Counted from the stretch's first letter, positions 25,371 to 33,747 are shown. The stretch is 64,000 nucleotides of DNA from Domibacillus sp. PGB-M46 (GCF_022668875.1 NZ_JAKGCR010000001.1:62001-126000), one strand, 5' to 3'. Numbers and translations: made by a program. The notes: generated by a model from the sequence alone, not told the origin.

Positions 25371-25397
25371 ACTTTACATAGAAAGAGGGGAAATAAA

Positions 25398-26573
25398 TTG
25401 GATTTTACCGAAAAAAGCACACTCACCTCACACATTCATAATATCCTTCGTTTTTATTACCCTGCCTGTATCGACCAAAAAAACGGCGGCTATCGGAGCG
25501 GCTTTTCCGATGACGGGACAGTGACAGACAGCCAAACAAAGCATCTTGTCGGCACAAGCCGGTTTGTTTATCTTTTCAGCATCGGTGTACTGACAGACGG
25601 ACCGGACTGGTGCCGGGATGCGGCGGAGCACGGCATTCGCTTTTTGACTGAGCACCACCGGGACAAAGAAAATGGCGGCTTCTTTTTTGAGCTCGAAGGC
25701 ACTCATGTAAAAGATAATACAAAAATGGCCTATGGTCATGCTTTTGTGCTGCTGGCCGCTTCGATCGCCCATCAAGCCGGTGTCCCGGGCGCCAAAGAAT
25801 TACTCGAGATTGTTGACGAGATAACAGAGCAGCGCTTTTGGGACGAGGAGCATGGCTTGTACCGCGATGAATGGGATGCTTCCTGGTCTGTACTGGCTGC
25901 GTACCGCGGGCAAAATGCCAATATGCATATGTGTGAAGCTATGCTGACAGCATTTGAAGCAACTGGGGAAAACAAGTATCTTGACCGGGCATACCTGCTG
26001 GCAAAAAAGGTGCCCATAGAACTGCGGACAAAGGGCGGCGGTATGATCTGGGAGCATTACACACCAGACTGGCAGCCGGACTGGGTGTACAACCAAGGTA
26101 ACACCAAAGACGAGTTCCGGCCGTACGGCTTCATTCCCGGCCATCAGCTTGAATGGAGCAAGCTGCTTCTCTGGCTCGATCGTCACCGTTCGGAGTCCTG
26201 GATGCTTGAGGCAGCAGAAGACTTGTACCGAAACGGCTGGGGATATGGACACGACGCTGAGCACGGCGGCATTTACTATTCTCTTTCCCCGGAGCGTGAA
26301 GTGATCGACACCGATAAAAATTACTGGGTGATTTCTGAAGCCATCGCCGCTGCCGCTCTTTTAGGCGCAAAAACCGGCCATGATCCATACTGGGACCATT
26401 ATCGCCAGCTGTTTGCTTATGCCTCGGAGTGCTTTATCGATCATACACACGGCGGCTGGTATACGCTGCTAAATGAACAAAATGAGCGGTACGAAGGAGA
26501 AAAAAGCGTTGCCCCTAAAGCTGACTACCATCCGGCGGCAGCCTGTTACCAGGTGATTCTTGCTTTATCATAA
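25398..26573 (+). CDS. AGE-family sugar 2-epimerase/isomerase
   Basis: 391 aa, starting at TTG after AGAGGGG. The longest frame begins inside the upstream gene and is not real. The (alpha/alpha)6 barrel family of N-acylglucosamine 2-epimerase is shown by conserved His motifs KMAYGHAFVLLA, NANMHMCEAMLTAFEAT, PGHQLEWSKLLL and DYHPAAACYQ, which carry the catalytic histidines. Likely substrates are free sugars such as mannose, glucose/fructose or cellobiose, not distinguishable here. It may be cotranscribed with the stress dehydrogenase. A very long hairpin follows. Confidence 0.88.
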   Translation: MDFTEKSTLTSHIHNILRFYYPACIDQKNGGYRSGFSDDGTVTDSQTKHLVGTSRFVYLFSIGVLTDGPDWCRDAAEHGIRFLTEHHRDKENGGFFFELEGTHVKDNTKMAYGHAFVLLAASIAHQAGVPGAKELLEIVDEITEQRFWDEEHGLYRDEWDASWSVLAAYRGQNANMHMCEAMLTAFEATGENKYLDRAYLLAKKVPIELRTKGGGMIWEHYTPDWQPDWVYNQGNTKDEFRPYGFIPGHQLEWSKLLLWLDRHRSESWMLEAAEDLYRNGWGYGHDAEHGGIYYSLSPEREVIDTDKNYWVISEAIAAAALLGAKTGHDPYWDHYRQLFAYASECFIDHTHGGWYTLLNEQNERYEGEKSVAPKADYHPAAACYQVILALS

Positions 26574-26580
26574 AAAATGC

Positions 26581-26636
26581 CAACAGCATGAAAAAACGAT
26601 CCCCTAGTGTAAGGGGATCGTTTTTTCATGCTGTTG
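26581..26636 (+). terminator. Long terminator of the epimerase gene
   Basis: Two 25-base arms (beginning CAACAGCATGAAAAAACGAT) are exact complements around six bases. The inner part, AACGATCCCCT with AGGGGATCGTT and six T residues, is a classic terminator; the outer arms extend past the T-run. Confidence 0.85.
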
Positions 26637-26660
26637 CTTTCTTATTTCGTCTACACTCTC

Positions 26661-26690
26661 AACGATTCCTTTCACAAGGGAATCGTTTTT
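26661..26690 (+). repeat. Second hairpin sharing the AACGAT stem
   Basis: AACGATTCC and GGGAATCGTT form a 9-bp stem followed by five T residues, 25 bases after the long hairpin whose inner stem also starts AACGAT. It may be a back-up terminator. Confidence 0.55.
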
Positions 26691-26710
26691 GGCCGGTCAA
26701 TTTTCTTTTT

Positions 26711-26854
26711 TTACGGGAGACGCGTCTCTGTGTCTTTTAAACGATTTTGGTCATCAGGCATACGGTTTTTATCAGCCATTTTTTGCGCTTCCTGTTTCTG
26801 GGCTTCTTTCATGTTTTCCTTTTGCTTGTTTGTTAATTCCTTTGGATGGTCCAT
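26711..26854 (-). CDS. Small hydrophilic protein with DKNRMPDDQNR motif
   Basis: 47 aa with AAAGGAGTG upstream of the ATG. It is Lys-, Gln- and Glu-rich (MDHPKELTNKQKENMKEAQK) and ends with DKNRMPDDQNRLKDTETRLP. The central motif matches DKSRLPDDQNRMK in the small gene at 7275-7415, which makes a shared family likely and supports both as genuine genes. No span, signal or cysteine. The N-terminal half is probably a single charged helix. Function unknown. Confidence 0.72.
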   Translation of the reverse strand: MDHPKELTNKQKENMKEAQKQEAQKMADKNRMPDDQNRLKDTETRLP

Positions 26855-26927
26855 GAAATATCACTCCTTTGTTATGACTGTTCCCGGTCTGACGAGGTAT
26901 AAACGTCCTTTTTAAAGAGTGGTTTCA

Positions 26928-27806
26928 TTACTGAACCGTCATTCTTCCGCGAAGCCCGTCCAAATAAGCAAGCACCTGGCCGCGCATTTCCGGCCGGCTG
27001 AGTGCCATTTCAATGCCGGCACGCAGATAACCGAACTTGTCGCCGATATCATAACGCTGTCCCTCAAGTAAAACGGCATGAATCGGGGAAGCAGCACACT
27101 GTTTCCGAAGTGCATCCGTCAGCTGAATCTCTCCTCCTGTGCCACGCTCTAAAGATTCTAAAACAGGAAAAATAGATGGGTTGAGCACATAACGGCCCAT
27201 AACCGCAATCATCGACGGCGCTTCGTCAACAGATGGTTTTTCCACCAGATCAGCGAGTTCGTACACAGAACCTGTGCAGGCACGGGGGGCGATAATACCG
27301 TACTTTGATACGTCCTCCGGCGCAACATGCTGTACGCCGACAACATCGGTCCCCGCCTGTTCGTGCACATCCATCAGCTGGCGAAGCGCCGGCTTTTTAG
27401 ACATCATTAAGTCATCTCCTAAAAGTACCGCAAATGGTTCATCGCCGATAAATTGACGGGCGGAAAGAACCGCGTGTCCAAGGCCCAGAGGCTCTCTTTG
27501 CCGGATATAATGAATGGAAGCTAGATTCGAAATCCCCTGCAGTTCTGCCAGCATCTCATTCCTCCCTTTTCCTTCTAATGTTTGTTCCAATTCAATCGAG
27601 CGGTCAAAATGATCCTCAATCGATCTTTTGTTGCGCCCTGTCACAATAATAATGCTTTCGATGCCCGAGGCAGCTGCTTCTTCCACAATGTATTGAATGG
27701 CCGGCTTATCAACAACCGGCAGCATTTCTTTTGGCTGTGCTTTTGTAGCAGGCAAAAACCTTGTGCCAAGTCCTGCTGCTGGAATGACGGCTTTTTTAAT
27801 AGTCAT
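26928..27806 (-). CDS. gtaB: UTP-glucose-1-phosphate uridylyltransferase
   Basis: 292 aa from the ATG at 27806 (AAAGGAG upstream); the longer frame runs into the gtrA gene. The nucleotidyltransferase signature is at the N-terminus: IPAAGLGTRFLPATKAQPKE, with PVVDKPAIQYIVEEA after it. It makes UDP-glucose for teichoic acid glucosylation, glycolipids and exopolysaccharide. It is the last gene of an operon with ykcB, ykcC and gtrA, and its start overlaps the gtrA stop by 11 bases. This placement suggests that it feeds the sugar donor of the same pathway. Confidence 0.93.
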   Translation of the reverse strand: MTIKKAVIPAAGLGTRFLPATKAQPKEMLPVVDKPAIQYIVEEAAASGIESIIIVTGRNKRSIEDHFDRSIELEQTLEGKGRNEMLAELQGISNLASIHYIRQREPLGLGHAVLSARQFIGDEPFAVLLGDDLMMSKKPALRQLMDVHEQAGTDVVGVQHVAPEDVSKYGIIAPRACTGSVYELADLVEKPSVDEAPSMIAVMGRYVLNPSIFPVLESLERGTGGEIQLTDALRKQCAASPIHAVLLEGQRYDIGDKFGYLRAGIEMALSRPEMRGQVLAYLDGLRGRMTVQ

Positions 27807-28194
27807 ATTGATTTTCTCCTTTCCTTTGCTGCCTGAACACCCAGAAACGGCTGCCGAAAAATGTGACGGACAGGCCGCTGAGTGTGGCGATGGTTTTACT
27901 AACAAAAAGCGGCTGCCCGCTTAAAAGGGATAGCAGAAACGTCGACATAGAAAGAGCAATCGCATTCAGGAGAATAAACTTTGTTATCTCCTCCATATTT
28001 GTCCGCCTGCTTGCTTTAAACGTCCATGACCGGTTCCAGACGAAGCTGTTGAGCGTGCCTGCACTGTAGGATAATACTTGTGCCCACAAGTACGGCACAC
28101 CAACCGACCAAAGAGTGAAAAAAAGGAGCATATCGACCGCTGTATTCAACACGCCTATAATCCCAAATTTCATCACTTCATTTAAATTTCGCAT
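27796..28194 (-). CDS. GtrA-family membrane protein
   Basis: 132 aa with four spans (about 9-28, 34-52, 74-94 and 100-117), starting NEVMKFGIIGVLNTAVDMLL as is usual for GtrA. Family members are thought to flip undecaprenyl-phosphate-linked sugars across the membrane. It overlaps both neighbours: its start lies within the end of the GT2 gene and its stop within the start of gtaB. Together with a GT2 enzyme, a polytopic glycosyltransferase and a UDP-glucose synthase, it fits the classic three-component system that adds sugar to cell-surface polymers. Confidence 0.88.
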   Translation of the reverse strand: MRNLNEVMKFGIIGVLNTAVDMLLFFTLWSVGVPYLWAQVLSYSAGTLNSFVWNRSWTFKASRRTNMEEITKFILLNAIALSMSTFLLSLLSGQPLFVSKTIATLSGLSVTFFGSRFWVFRQQRKGENQYDY

Positions 28195-29143
28195 AGCGGG
28201 TCACAACGTCGCTTTCATGCTCGGATTGACGGCTGTCACGCAAAATATACAGCGGCCGGTTTTTTGCTTCGTCGTAAATGCGGCCGATATACTCTCCAAT
28301 GACGCCCAGCATAATGAGGATGACACCGTTGAAAAACAGCATAGTGAGCAGTAAGGATGACCATCCCGGAGTCGTGGTATCTGTAAATAAGCGCTGATAC
28401 AAGACGATCAAAATAGCCAGTGAGCTTGCTGCTGACAGCATGACGCCAAGCAGGCTTGCCAGCTTGAGCGGTTTATATGAAAAAGAGGTGATGCCGTCCA
28501 TTGAAAACTTCAGCATTTTTTTGAGCGGGTATTTTGTTTCGCCAGCCAGCCGTTCGTCCCGTTCATATTCAATCGCGGTTTGTTTAAAGCCAACCCAGCT
28601 GACAAGACCGCGGACAAAGCGGCTTTGTTCTTTCATGCCCTTCAGCTGATCGCATACTTTCCGGTCGAGCAGGCGGAAATCGCCGGTATCGAGCGGAATA
28701 TCGATATCGGTAGACGCCCTCAGCAGCCGATAAAACATTTTCGCCGTTTGTTTTTTGAAAAAGGTCTCTCCTTTGCGCTTTGTCCGCTTGGCGTACACAA
28801 CATCATAGCCTTCTTTCCATTTCTCAATCATGTCTAGAATAAGCTCCGGCGGATCCTGTAAATCAGCATCAATCACCACGATTGCGGAGCCGGCAGCATG
28901 ATCCATGCCGGCTGTAATCGCAATCTGGTGTCCGAAATTACGAGAGAAATCAAGATATTTCATATGGCGGTCCTGCACCGCAATCTCTTTTAAAATATCA
29001 ATGGTCGCATCCTGGCTGCCGTCATTCACAAACAGCAGCTCATACGAACCGTCTGCCTGATCCATTACTGTTTTAAGGCGGCTGTATGTTTCACGGATCA
29101 CTAATTCTTCATTGTATACTGGGATAATAATGGAGTATTTCAA
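28178..29143 (-). CDS. ykcC: Undecaprenyl-phosphate glycosyltransferase (GT2), YkcC-like
   Basis: 321 aa, starting at TTG nine bases after AAGGAG; an ATG 14 codons earlier is less likely because it overlaps the upstream gene. The GT2 domain shows SIIIPVYNEE, the nucleotide-binding VIDADLQDPPE and GDFRLLDRKV; two C-terminal spans (about 232-253 and 266-288) anchor it. Such enzymes transfer glucose or another hexose from the nucleotide to undecaprenyl phosphate. The upstream neighbour is YkcB-like and the downstream one GtrA, which agrees with this role. B. subtilis has the same ykcB-ykcC pair. Confidence 0.9.
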   Translation of the reverse strand: MKYSIIIPVYNEELVIRETYSRLKTVMDQADGSYELLFVNDGSQDATIDILKEIAVQDRHMKYLDFSRNFGHQIAITAGMDHAAGSAIVVIDADLQDPPELILDMIEKWKEGYDVVYAKRTKRKGETFFKKQTAKMFYRLLRASTDIDIPLDTGDFRLLDRKVCDQLKGMKEQSRFVRGLVSWVGFKQTAIEYERDERLAGETKYPLKKMLKFSMDGITSFSYKPLKLASLLGVMLSAASSLAILIVLYQRLFTDTTTPGWSSLLLTMLFFNGVILIMLGVIGEYIGRIYDEAKNRPLYILRDSRQSEHESDVVTRYAKFK

Positions 29144-29147
29144 ATCC

Positions 29148-31103
29148 TCACGCTCCTTCATAAACATATAAACCGCTCCAGTCATCAGATGTGACTTCCT
29201 TGCAATGCTCTTGAATCCATTCGGTTACTTCACTATTTTGGCCGCCGCCCGGTCCGCCGCCTGATGTCATGAAAAACTTCACTTCTCCGCTGGCTGTCAT
29301 TTCTTCCAGTTTTTCAACCGTCATAGCCGGATCGGAGCCGCCAAATCCTCCCATAGCCAGGGCTGTATAGTCTGTATTTAAAATGATGCTGGCAGCGGAA
29401 TTCGCATTTTGCACTGCAACTAGGTAGGTTTCGCCTGTATTGTTTTCCTCCAAGTAGCTGATCAGCTCTTCGCTCATCTCTCTGCCCATACCACCGCCGC
29501 CTCGGCCGTCTGAACTGTTTTCATCTGTCCCGTCAGGACGCTCCATTCCAGCTGGCATTTCAACATCTTGAGGCATTTCCATTCCTTCCGGCATCTCCGG
29601 ACGTTCACCGTCTGCTGCCATCGCCATCCCCCGGTCAGCGAATACACCGCCTCCCGGTCCGCCTGCTGCAGCAGGTCCGGCGGTTGGCATGATGCTGTTT
29701 GTCGTACCCGCCACAACGGGGATTGCCGCCCAGTAAGCCGGCATTAAAAGCAGTCCCAGCATCGCCGCTGTCCGGACATGATGGGCGTATTTTGTCGTGA
29801 TAATCAGCAGGATGCAGACCATCAATCCGAGAGCCAGCACTCCGCCGATCAGCCATGGCTGAATCGAGTCAATGTTCTGGTAAAGTACGTATGCCTCAAA
29901 AGCAAATGTAGCCAGCAGCGCTATTGGAAACAGCAGGCGGCTCCAGTTCTTTTTCTCCTTGTGCAGTCCCCACAGCACTGCGCCGCCAATAGCTGTTAAA
30001 GCCGCAACAGCCGGTCCCATCATGCTTAAATAGTAGCGGTGGTAAAAGCTTGCGATGCTGAAAAAGCCTATCATCGGAAGCAGCCATGCCAGCCAGAAAA
30101 TAGCGAATTTATGCTGCATTGTAAGTGCCCTTTGACGCTTGATCGATACCGCTATTCCGATTAAACCGACCAGGACAAATGGAAGCAGCCAGCTCGACTG
30201 CCCAGACATCGAATCTGAGAATAAACGCAGAACGCCCGCTTCGCCAATATCTTCACCGCCGGCTCCCTGAGAAGAGTTGTTATTCAGTGAGCCGCTTGAT
30301 TTATCATTGGTACCGCCGCTTTTTGATTGGTCTCCTGTCAGCCGCTGAATCCCGTTATAGCCAAATGCCAGCTCCAGTACTGAATTTGTCTGGCTTCCAC
30401 CGATATATGGACGGTTCTCTTCCGGCGTCAGCTGTACAGCCGCTGCATATGAAACCGAAACGCCCAGTAAAACGACTGTTGCCATAGCCAGGTGAACGAT
30501 TCGTTTTTTCCAGTTGTGCTGCGCAGCGATTAAGTAAAAAAGATAAAAAGCCGGTACAACCATGTACGCCTGCAGCATTTTAATGTTAAAGCCGATCCCA
30601 ACCAACCCCATGGAAAGGAGCAGCCAGCCGAATTTTTTTTGCTGAACCGACTTCATGAGGGCCCATACAGCAAAAAGCAGTGTTAAAATCAGCATCGCAT
30701 CTGTATTGTTCGTCCGTGTTACCGCAACGAAAATCGGTGTTACCGCCAGCACAAGCCCCGCCCAGCGTGCGGTTTTCACACCAAATACGGGTTTGACAAT
30801 CCTATATAAAACAAAAACGGATAGTACACCGGCGATCGCTTCCGGAAGCAGCACGCTCCAGTCACTCACGCCAAAAATCTTCGCGCTCATCGCTTGAACC
30901 CAAAGAGCGACCGGCGGCTTATCCACCGTAATAAAATTGCCTGAGTCCAATGACGCGTAGAAAAACGACTTCCAATTGGTCGTCATGCTTTTCACAGCCG
31001 CCGTATAATACGAGTTGGACCCTGATGCCCCTATGTTATAAAAATTCAATATCGCTGACAGCGCCAAAATCGCCGCGAGCCACGGATCAAACCGTTTCTT
31101 CAT
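29148..31103 (-). CDS. ykcB: Polytopic glycosyltransferase (GT39/ArnT-like), YkcB-like
   Basis: 651 aa from the ATG at 31103 (GGAGTG upstream). About twelve spans cover residues 7-450; the first loop has the acidic catalytic motif NFITVDKPPVALW. The extracytoplasmic C-terminal 200 residues contain a Gly-Met-rich low-complexity stretch (PEGMEMPQDVEMPAGMERP) and end in a small folded domain. These GT-C enzymes take a sugar from undecaprenyl phosphate and attach it to a surface polymer or lipid. It heads the operon ykcB-ykcC-gtrA-gtaB. Its promoter has the paired GTGAAAA boxes shared with four other promoters in the window. Confidence 0.9.
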   Translation of the reverse strand: MKKRFDPWLAAILALSAILNFYNIGASGSNSYYTAAVKSMTTNWKSFFYASLDSGNFITVDKPPVALWVQAMSAKIFGVSDWSVLLPEAIAGVLSVFVLYRIVKPVFGVKTARWAGLVLAVTPIFVAVTRTNNTDAMLILTLLFAVWALMKSVQQKKFGWLLLSMGLVGIGFNIKMLQAYMVVPAFYLFYLIAAQHNWKKRIVHLAMATVVLLGVSVSYAAAVQLTPEENRPYIGGSQTNSVLELAFGYNGIQRLTGDQSKSGGTNDKSSGSLNNNSSQGAGGEDIGEAGVLRLFSDSMSGQSSWLLPFVLVGLIGIAVSIKRQRALTMQHKFAIFWLAWLLPMIGFFSIASFYHRYYLSMMGPAVAALTAIGGAVLWGLHKEKKNWSRLLFPIALLATFAFEAYVLYQNIDSIQPWLIGGVLALGLMVCILLIITTKYAHHVRTAAMLGLLLMPAYWAAIPVVAGTTNSIMPTAGPAAAGGPGGGVFADRGMAMAADGERPEMPEGMEMPQDVEMPAGMERPDGTDENSSDGRGGGGMGREMSEELISYLEENNTGETYLVAVQNANSAASIILNTDYTALAMGGFGGSDPAMTVEKLEEMTASGEVKFFMTSGGGPGGGQNSEVTEWIQEHCKEVTSDDWSGLYVYEGA

Positions 31104-31140
31104 TCTCTTCACACTCCATTTTCTTCTATCGATATTCTGA

Positions 31141-31174
31141 AGTGTAAACCGCGTTGGTGAAAGAACGGTGAAAA
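31141..31174 (-). promoter_or_regulatory. Paired-heptamer promoter of the ykcB operon
   Basis: On the plus strand AGTGTA, 10 bases, GTGAAAG, 4 bases, GTGAAAA. Read on the minus strand this is TTTTCAC-N4-CTTTCAC-N10-TACACT, with the -10 box 37 bases ahead of the ykcB start. The spacing is identical at four other promoters. Confidence 0.7.
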
Positions 31175-31196
31175 CAAACAGTTTTTTATGAAAGAA

Positions 31197-31226
31197 AAAC
31201 GCCCGTGCCCCATTGGCACAAGCGCT
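31197..31226 (-). terminator. Terminator behind the VOC pseudogene
   Basis: On the minus strand CGCTTGTGCC pairs with GGCACGGGCG (two G-T pairs) and is followed by five T residues. Confidence 0.75.
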
Positions 31227-31231
31227 TTTCG

Positions 31232-31698
31232 TCAGTTCCGGTTTCCACACATCAGTTCCGTACTACGGCTGTACAGCTTAATGGTGTTGCCAAAGGGGGC
31301 CTGGGGCAGTACCGGAGAAAGTGCGGCTTGCCGGAGCGGGTGTTCTATTTTTTGCTGATCCGCTCCCCTCCTCCCTCTTCAATGCGTTCGGCTGTTGCCT
31401 CCACATCCTCTACTACGAGACAAAGATGAAAAAAGCCTGGGCGGTATCCTTCTGGTTCTCTTCGATCCATCCTTGGCCCCATAAATTTGAACAGCTCCAG
31501 CCCTACCCCGTTTCTGGCTGTTAAGGGGCATTTTTCATTCTCTTTACGTGCTTCCCTGTAAATCCTGTGTCATATTGGGGTTTTCTTCTTCCGACAATAC
31601 GGCCCGGCAATGGGCTCAAACCCGAGGGTTTTCTCATACCAATCGACCGCTTTCTCCAAATCCGGCACGGCGAGCCTTATATGTGTAATAGCCATCAT
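31232..31698 (-). pseudogene. Decayed VOC/glyoxalase-family gene
   Basis: The start is intact (AAGGAGGAG, then MMAITHIRLAVPDLEKAVDW), but the frame hits TGA after 43 codons. A shifted frame continues with LSEEENPNMTQDLQGST, another returns with LTARNGVGLELFKFMGP and GFFHLCLVVEDVEATAERIE up to a TAG, and a third finishes NTIKLYSRSTELMCGNRN. At least three frame changes are needed to rebuild about 150 residues of a VOC domain. The ribosome site and terminator are still good, so the loss looks recent. It cannot make a working enzyme. Confidence 0.85.
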
Positions 31699-31738
31699 CT
31701 TTTCTCCTCCTTTTTTACGTCTTTATCCCGTCTTGAGG

Positions 31739-31767
31739 TTTACAATAATTGAAAAAGCGAGTACACT
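31739..31767 (+). promoter_or_regulatory. SigA-type promoter of ycgL
   Basis: TTTACA, 17-base spacer, TACACT, 23 bases upstream of the ycgL start. Confidence 0.55.
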
Positions 31768-31790
31768 ACCGCAAACGGAGGTGTAAAAGG

Positions 31791-32579
31791 ATGGAAAAGG
31801 AGATTTTGGCAGCATTACGGAGCATTGAACAGGAATACGATGTGAAGATCCTGTACGCCTGTGAATCAGGGAGCCGTGCATGGGGGTTTCCATCTCCGGA
31901 CAGCGACTGGGATGTTCGCTTTTTTTATATACACCGCCCAGAAGTGTATCTCAGCATTGACCCTGTAGGTGTTGGAAAAAAACGTGACGTGATTGAACGC
32001 CCGATTCATGATGAGCTTGATGTAAGCGGCTGGGATCTGACCAAAACACTTAAGCTGTTTCGTAAATCCAATCCACTGCTTTTGGAATGGCTGTTCTCCG
32101 ATATTGTATATGAAGAACTGTACCAAGCCGCCGGGCAGATGAGAGAAATGAGCGGCAGCGTGTTTTCACCGGTTTCCTGCATGCATCATTACATCAATAT
32201 GGCAGCCAGCAACTACCGGGCTGTACACCAAAAAGAAAACAGTAAACTTAAACTATATTTTTATATCCTGCGCCCGGTGCTCGCCGCTAAGTGGATTGCT
32301 GATCGGCAGACTATCCCCCCTTTTCCGCTCGGTTCCCTGCTGGACGCGCTGATTAGGGACAAAGCACTCCTGATGGCCATCCAGCAGCTTGCTGCACAAA
32401 AAACAGCGGGTAAAGAGGGAAACGGTGGATCCGACATTGCTCTCATAGACGCATTTCTTAAACGGGAGATAGAAGAGCTTCGAAGCCGTGCTGCGTCCCT
32501 CAAGCGGCCGTCAGAGAATCCAACAGAACGCTTAAACGATTTGTTCCGCCAAACATTGAAGGAGGTGTGGAGTGAATGA
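31791..32579 (+). CDS. ycgL: YcgL-type predicted nucleotidyltransferase
   Basis: 262 aa from the ATG nine bases after GGAGG. The polymerase-beta fold is marked by GSRAWGFPSPDSDWDVRF, with the Gly-Ser and Asp-x-Asp metal motif, and a further acidic residue in DELDVSGWD. The C-terminal two thirds are helical (SCMHHYINMAASNYRA). The family transfers a nucleotide to an unknown target; related proteins act in toxin-antitoxin or stress contexts, but nothing here shows that. The next gene overlaps its stop by four bases (ATGA), so the two are coupled. Confidence 0.85.
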   Translation: MEKEILAALRSIEQEYDVKILYACESGSRAWGFPSPDSDWDVRFFYIHRPEVYLSIDPVGVGKKRDVIERPIHDELDVSGWDLTKTLKLFRKSNPLLLEWLFSDIVYEELYQAAGQMREMSGSVFSPVSCMHHYINMAASNYRAVHQKENSKLKLYFYILRPVLAAKWIADRQTIPPFPLGSLLDALIRDKALLMAIQQLAAQKTAGKEGNGGSDIALIDAFLKREIEELRSRAASLKRPSENPTERLNDLFRQTLKEVWSE

Positions 32580-33595
32580 AAAAAATTACCTTGCAGCCGC
32601 ACAGTTTAACGAATGCAGACCGAATTTTTACGCTGACTTCTGCGCCCGAGATAAAGGAATCGCTTGGCCTGCAAGTAAATACAGTCCATGACACGATTGA
32701 CTTTTTACAGGCAGTGATGGCGGAAGAGCTGGAAGGAAAAACAGTATCACGGGCAATAATCAATGAAGACGGTAAACTAATTGGTATTACAACTTTAATG
32801 TTCATTGACCGGGAAAACGGTTCATGCAGTCTCGGCACATGGATTGGACACGAATATTGGGGACAGGGCTATAACAGGGCTTCTAAATACGCTATTTTGC
32901 AGACAGCTTTTGCTGAGCTGGGCCTTAACCGCGTTTTTATCGGCGCGCGCCTTGTGAACAAACGGTCACAGGCCGCGCAGAAAAAACTGCCGTTTATTAC
33001 CTGTAGCGTCGAAGCGGATTACCCGGACATACATGCAGCACTTGAAAAAAAAGAAGGGCAGCCCTGCTTGTTAAACGTTGTGTACCAGGCCGATTTCCCG
33101 CTCGTCCGACCGGCAAATACCGAAGACATTCCAGCCGTCCAGGCTGTCGCACGGGCAGCGTGGTACGATACATATGAAGAGATCATTCCACGGCCTGTGC
33201 AGAATGCTTTTTTGGATCACGCTTATGCGGTAAACCAGCTTAAGGAGCGCTTCCAGAGCTTGTTTTTCGTGGCTGAGTGCGGCGGGCAGGTGGTCGGGTT
33301 CGCAAACGCCGTGCAAGAAGGGCCAAATGCCAGTTTGCAGGCGGTCTATCTCCATCCGGATGCCCCGAGGCAAGAGATCGGCACACGGCTGCTGCATGAA
33401 ATGATCAATCATTTTTCCAAACCCTGCACTATAACTGCTGATGTAGAAAGTGGCAACGTGTCCGGGGAGCAATTTTACGAGACGAATGGTTTTTCCTTTG
33501 TAGAAGAATACGAAGAAAACTTTTTAGGTCATACATGGCATACGAAAAGGATGCAGCGGAAATGCGGACAAATAAAAAAGGGTGTCTCCTTATGA
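32576..33595 (+). CDS. Two-domain GNAT acetyltransferase
   Basis: 339 aa with an ATGA overlap to ycgL. Residues 1-160 form a RimJ/RimL-like GNAT domain with LGTWIGHEYWGQGYNRA as acetyl-CoA loop. Residues 170-325 form a second GNAT domain with YLHPDAPRQEIGTRLLHEM, where the usual Gly-rich QxxGxG/A loop is altered, so it may be weaker or bind another acyl donor. Substrates are unknown; RimJ-type domains usually modify N-terminal amines. Fusion or tandem duplication of GNAT domains is not rare, but this pairing of types is worth noting. The terminator overlaps its end. Confidence 0.87.
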   Translation: MKKITLQPHSLTNADRIFTLTSAPEIKESLGLQVNTVHDTIDFLQAVMAEELEGKTVSRAIINEDGKLIGITTLMFIDRENGSCSLGTWIGHEYWGQGYNRASKYAILQTAFAELGLNRVFIGARLVNKRSQAAQKKLPFITCSVEADYPDIHAALEKKEGQPCLLNVVYQADFPLVRPANTEDIPAVQAVARAAWYDTYEEIIPRPVQNAFLDHAYAVNQLKERFQSLFFVAECGGQVVGFANAVQEGPNASLQAVYLHPDAPRQEIGTRLLHEMINHFSKPCTITADVESGNVSGEQFYETNGFSFVEEYEENFLGHTWHTKRMQRKCGQIKKGVSL

Positions 33596-33609
33596 GATAC
33601 CCTTTTTTA
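33575..33609. terminator. Terminator overlapping the GNAT stop codon
   Basis: AAAAAGGGTGTCTC and GAGATACCCTTTTT pair with one G-T. It includes the GNAT stop and touches the end of the convergent sda gene, so it probably serves both. Confidence 0.85.
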
Positions 33610-33747
33610 ATACACTTTTTCTCTATGTATATCTAACTCTCTGCGCTCAAGCTCTTCTTCGAGCAGCAAGAGAAAATCGTGATCCAGATCCAGTTTCACT
33701 GCTTTTTTATACGCTTCCACAATAAACTCATCCGTTTGCTCTTTCAT
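33607..33747 (-). CDS. sda: Sda-like inhibitor of sporulation histidine kinases
   Basis: 46 aa, the exact length of B. subtilis Sda, with GGGGGA upstream. The sequence DEFIVEAYKKAVKLDLDHDF then LLLLEEELERREL matches the Sda helical hairpin: SDEL..SY.KA...L..DF...IE.EI.RR in the reference. Sda binds the dimerisation helices of KinA/KinB and blocks autophosphorylation when DNA replication is perturbed. A sporulation-type kinase is encoded at 46080-47738. Upstream DnaA boxes are not obvious. The gene supports a spore-forming host. Confidence 0.88.
   Translation of the reverse strand: MKEQTDEFIVEAYKKAVKLDLDHDFLLLLEEELERRELDIHREKVY

Noticed and set aside
25167-25397. N-terminal extension of the AGE epimerase
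   Set aside because: It lies inside the upstream dehydrogenase gene and before the terminator-like hairpin; the TTG at 25398 has the ribosome site.
31561-31572. In-frame TGA in the VOC gene as a selenocysteine codon
   Set aside because: Further frameshifts and a TAG occur in the same gene, so simple decay explains it.
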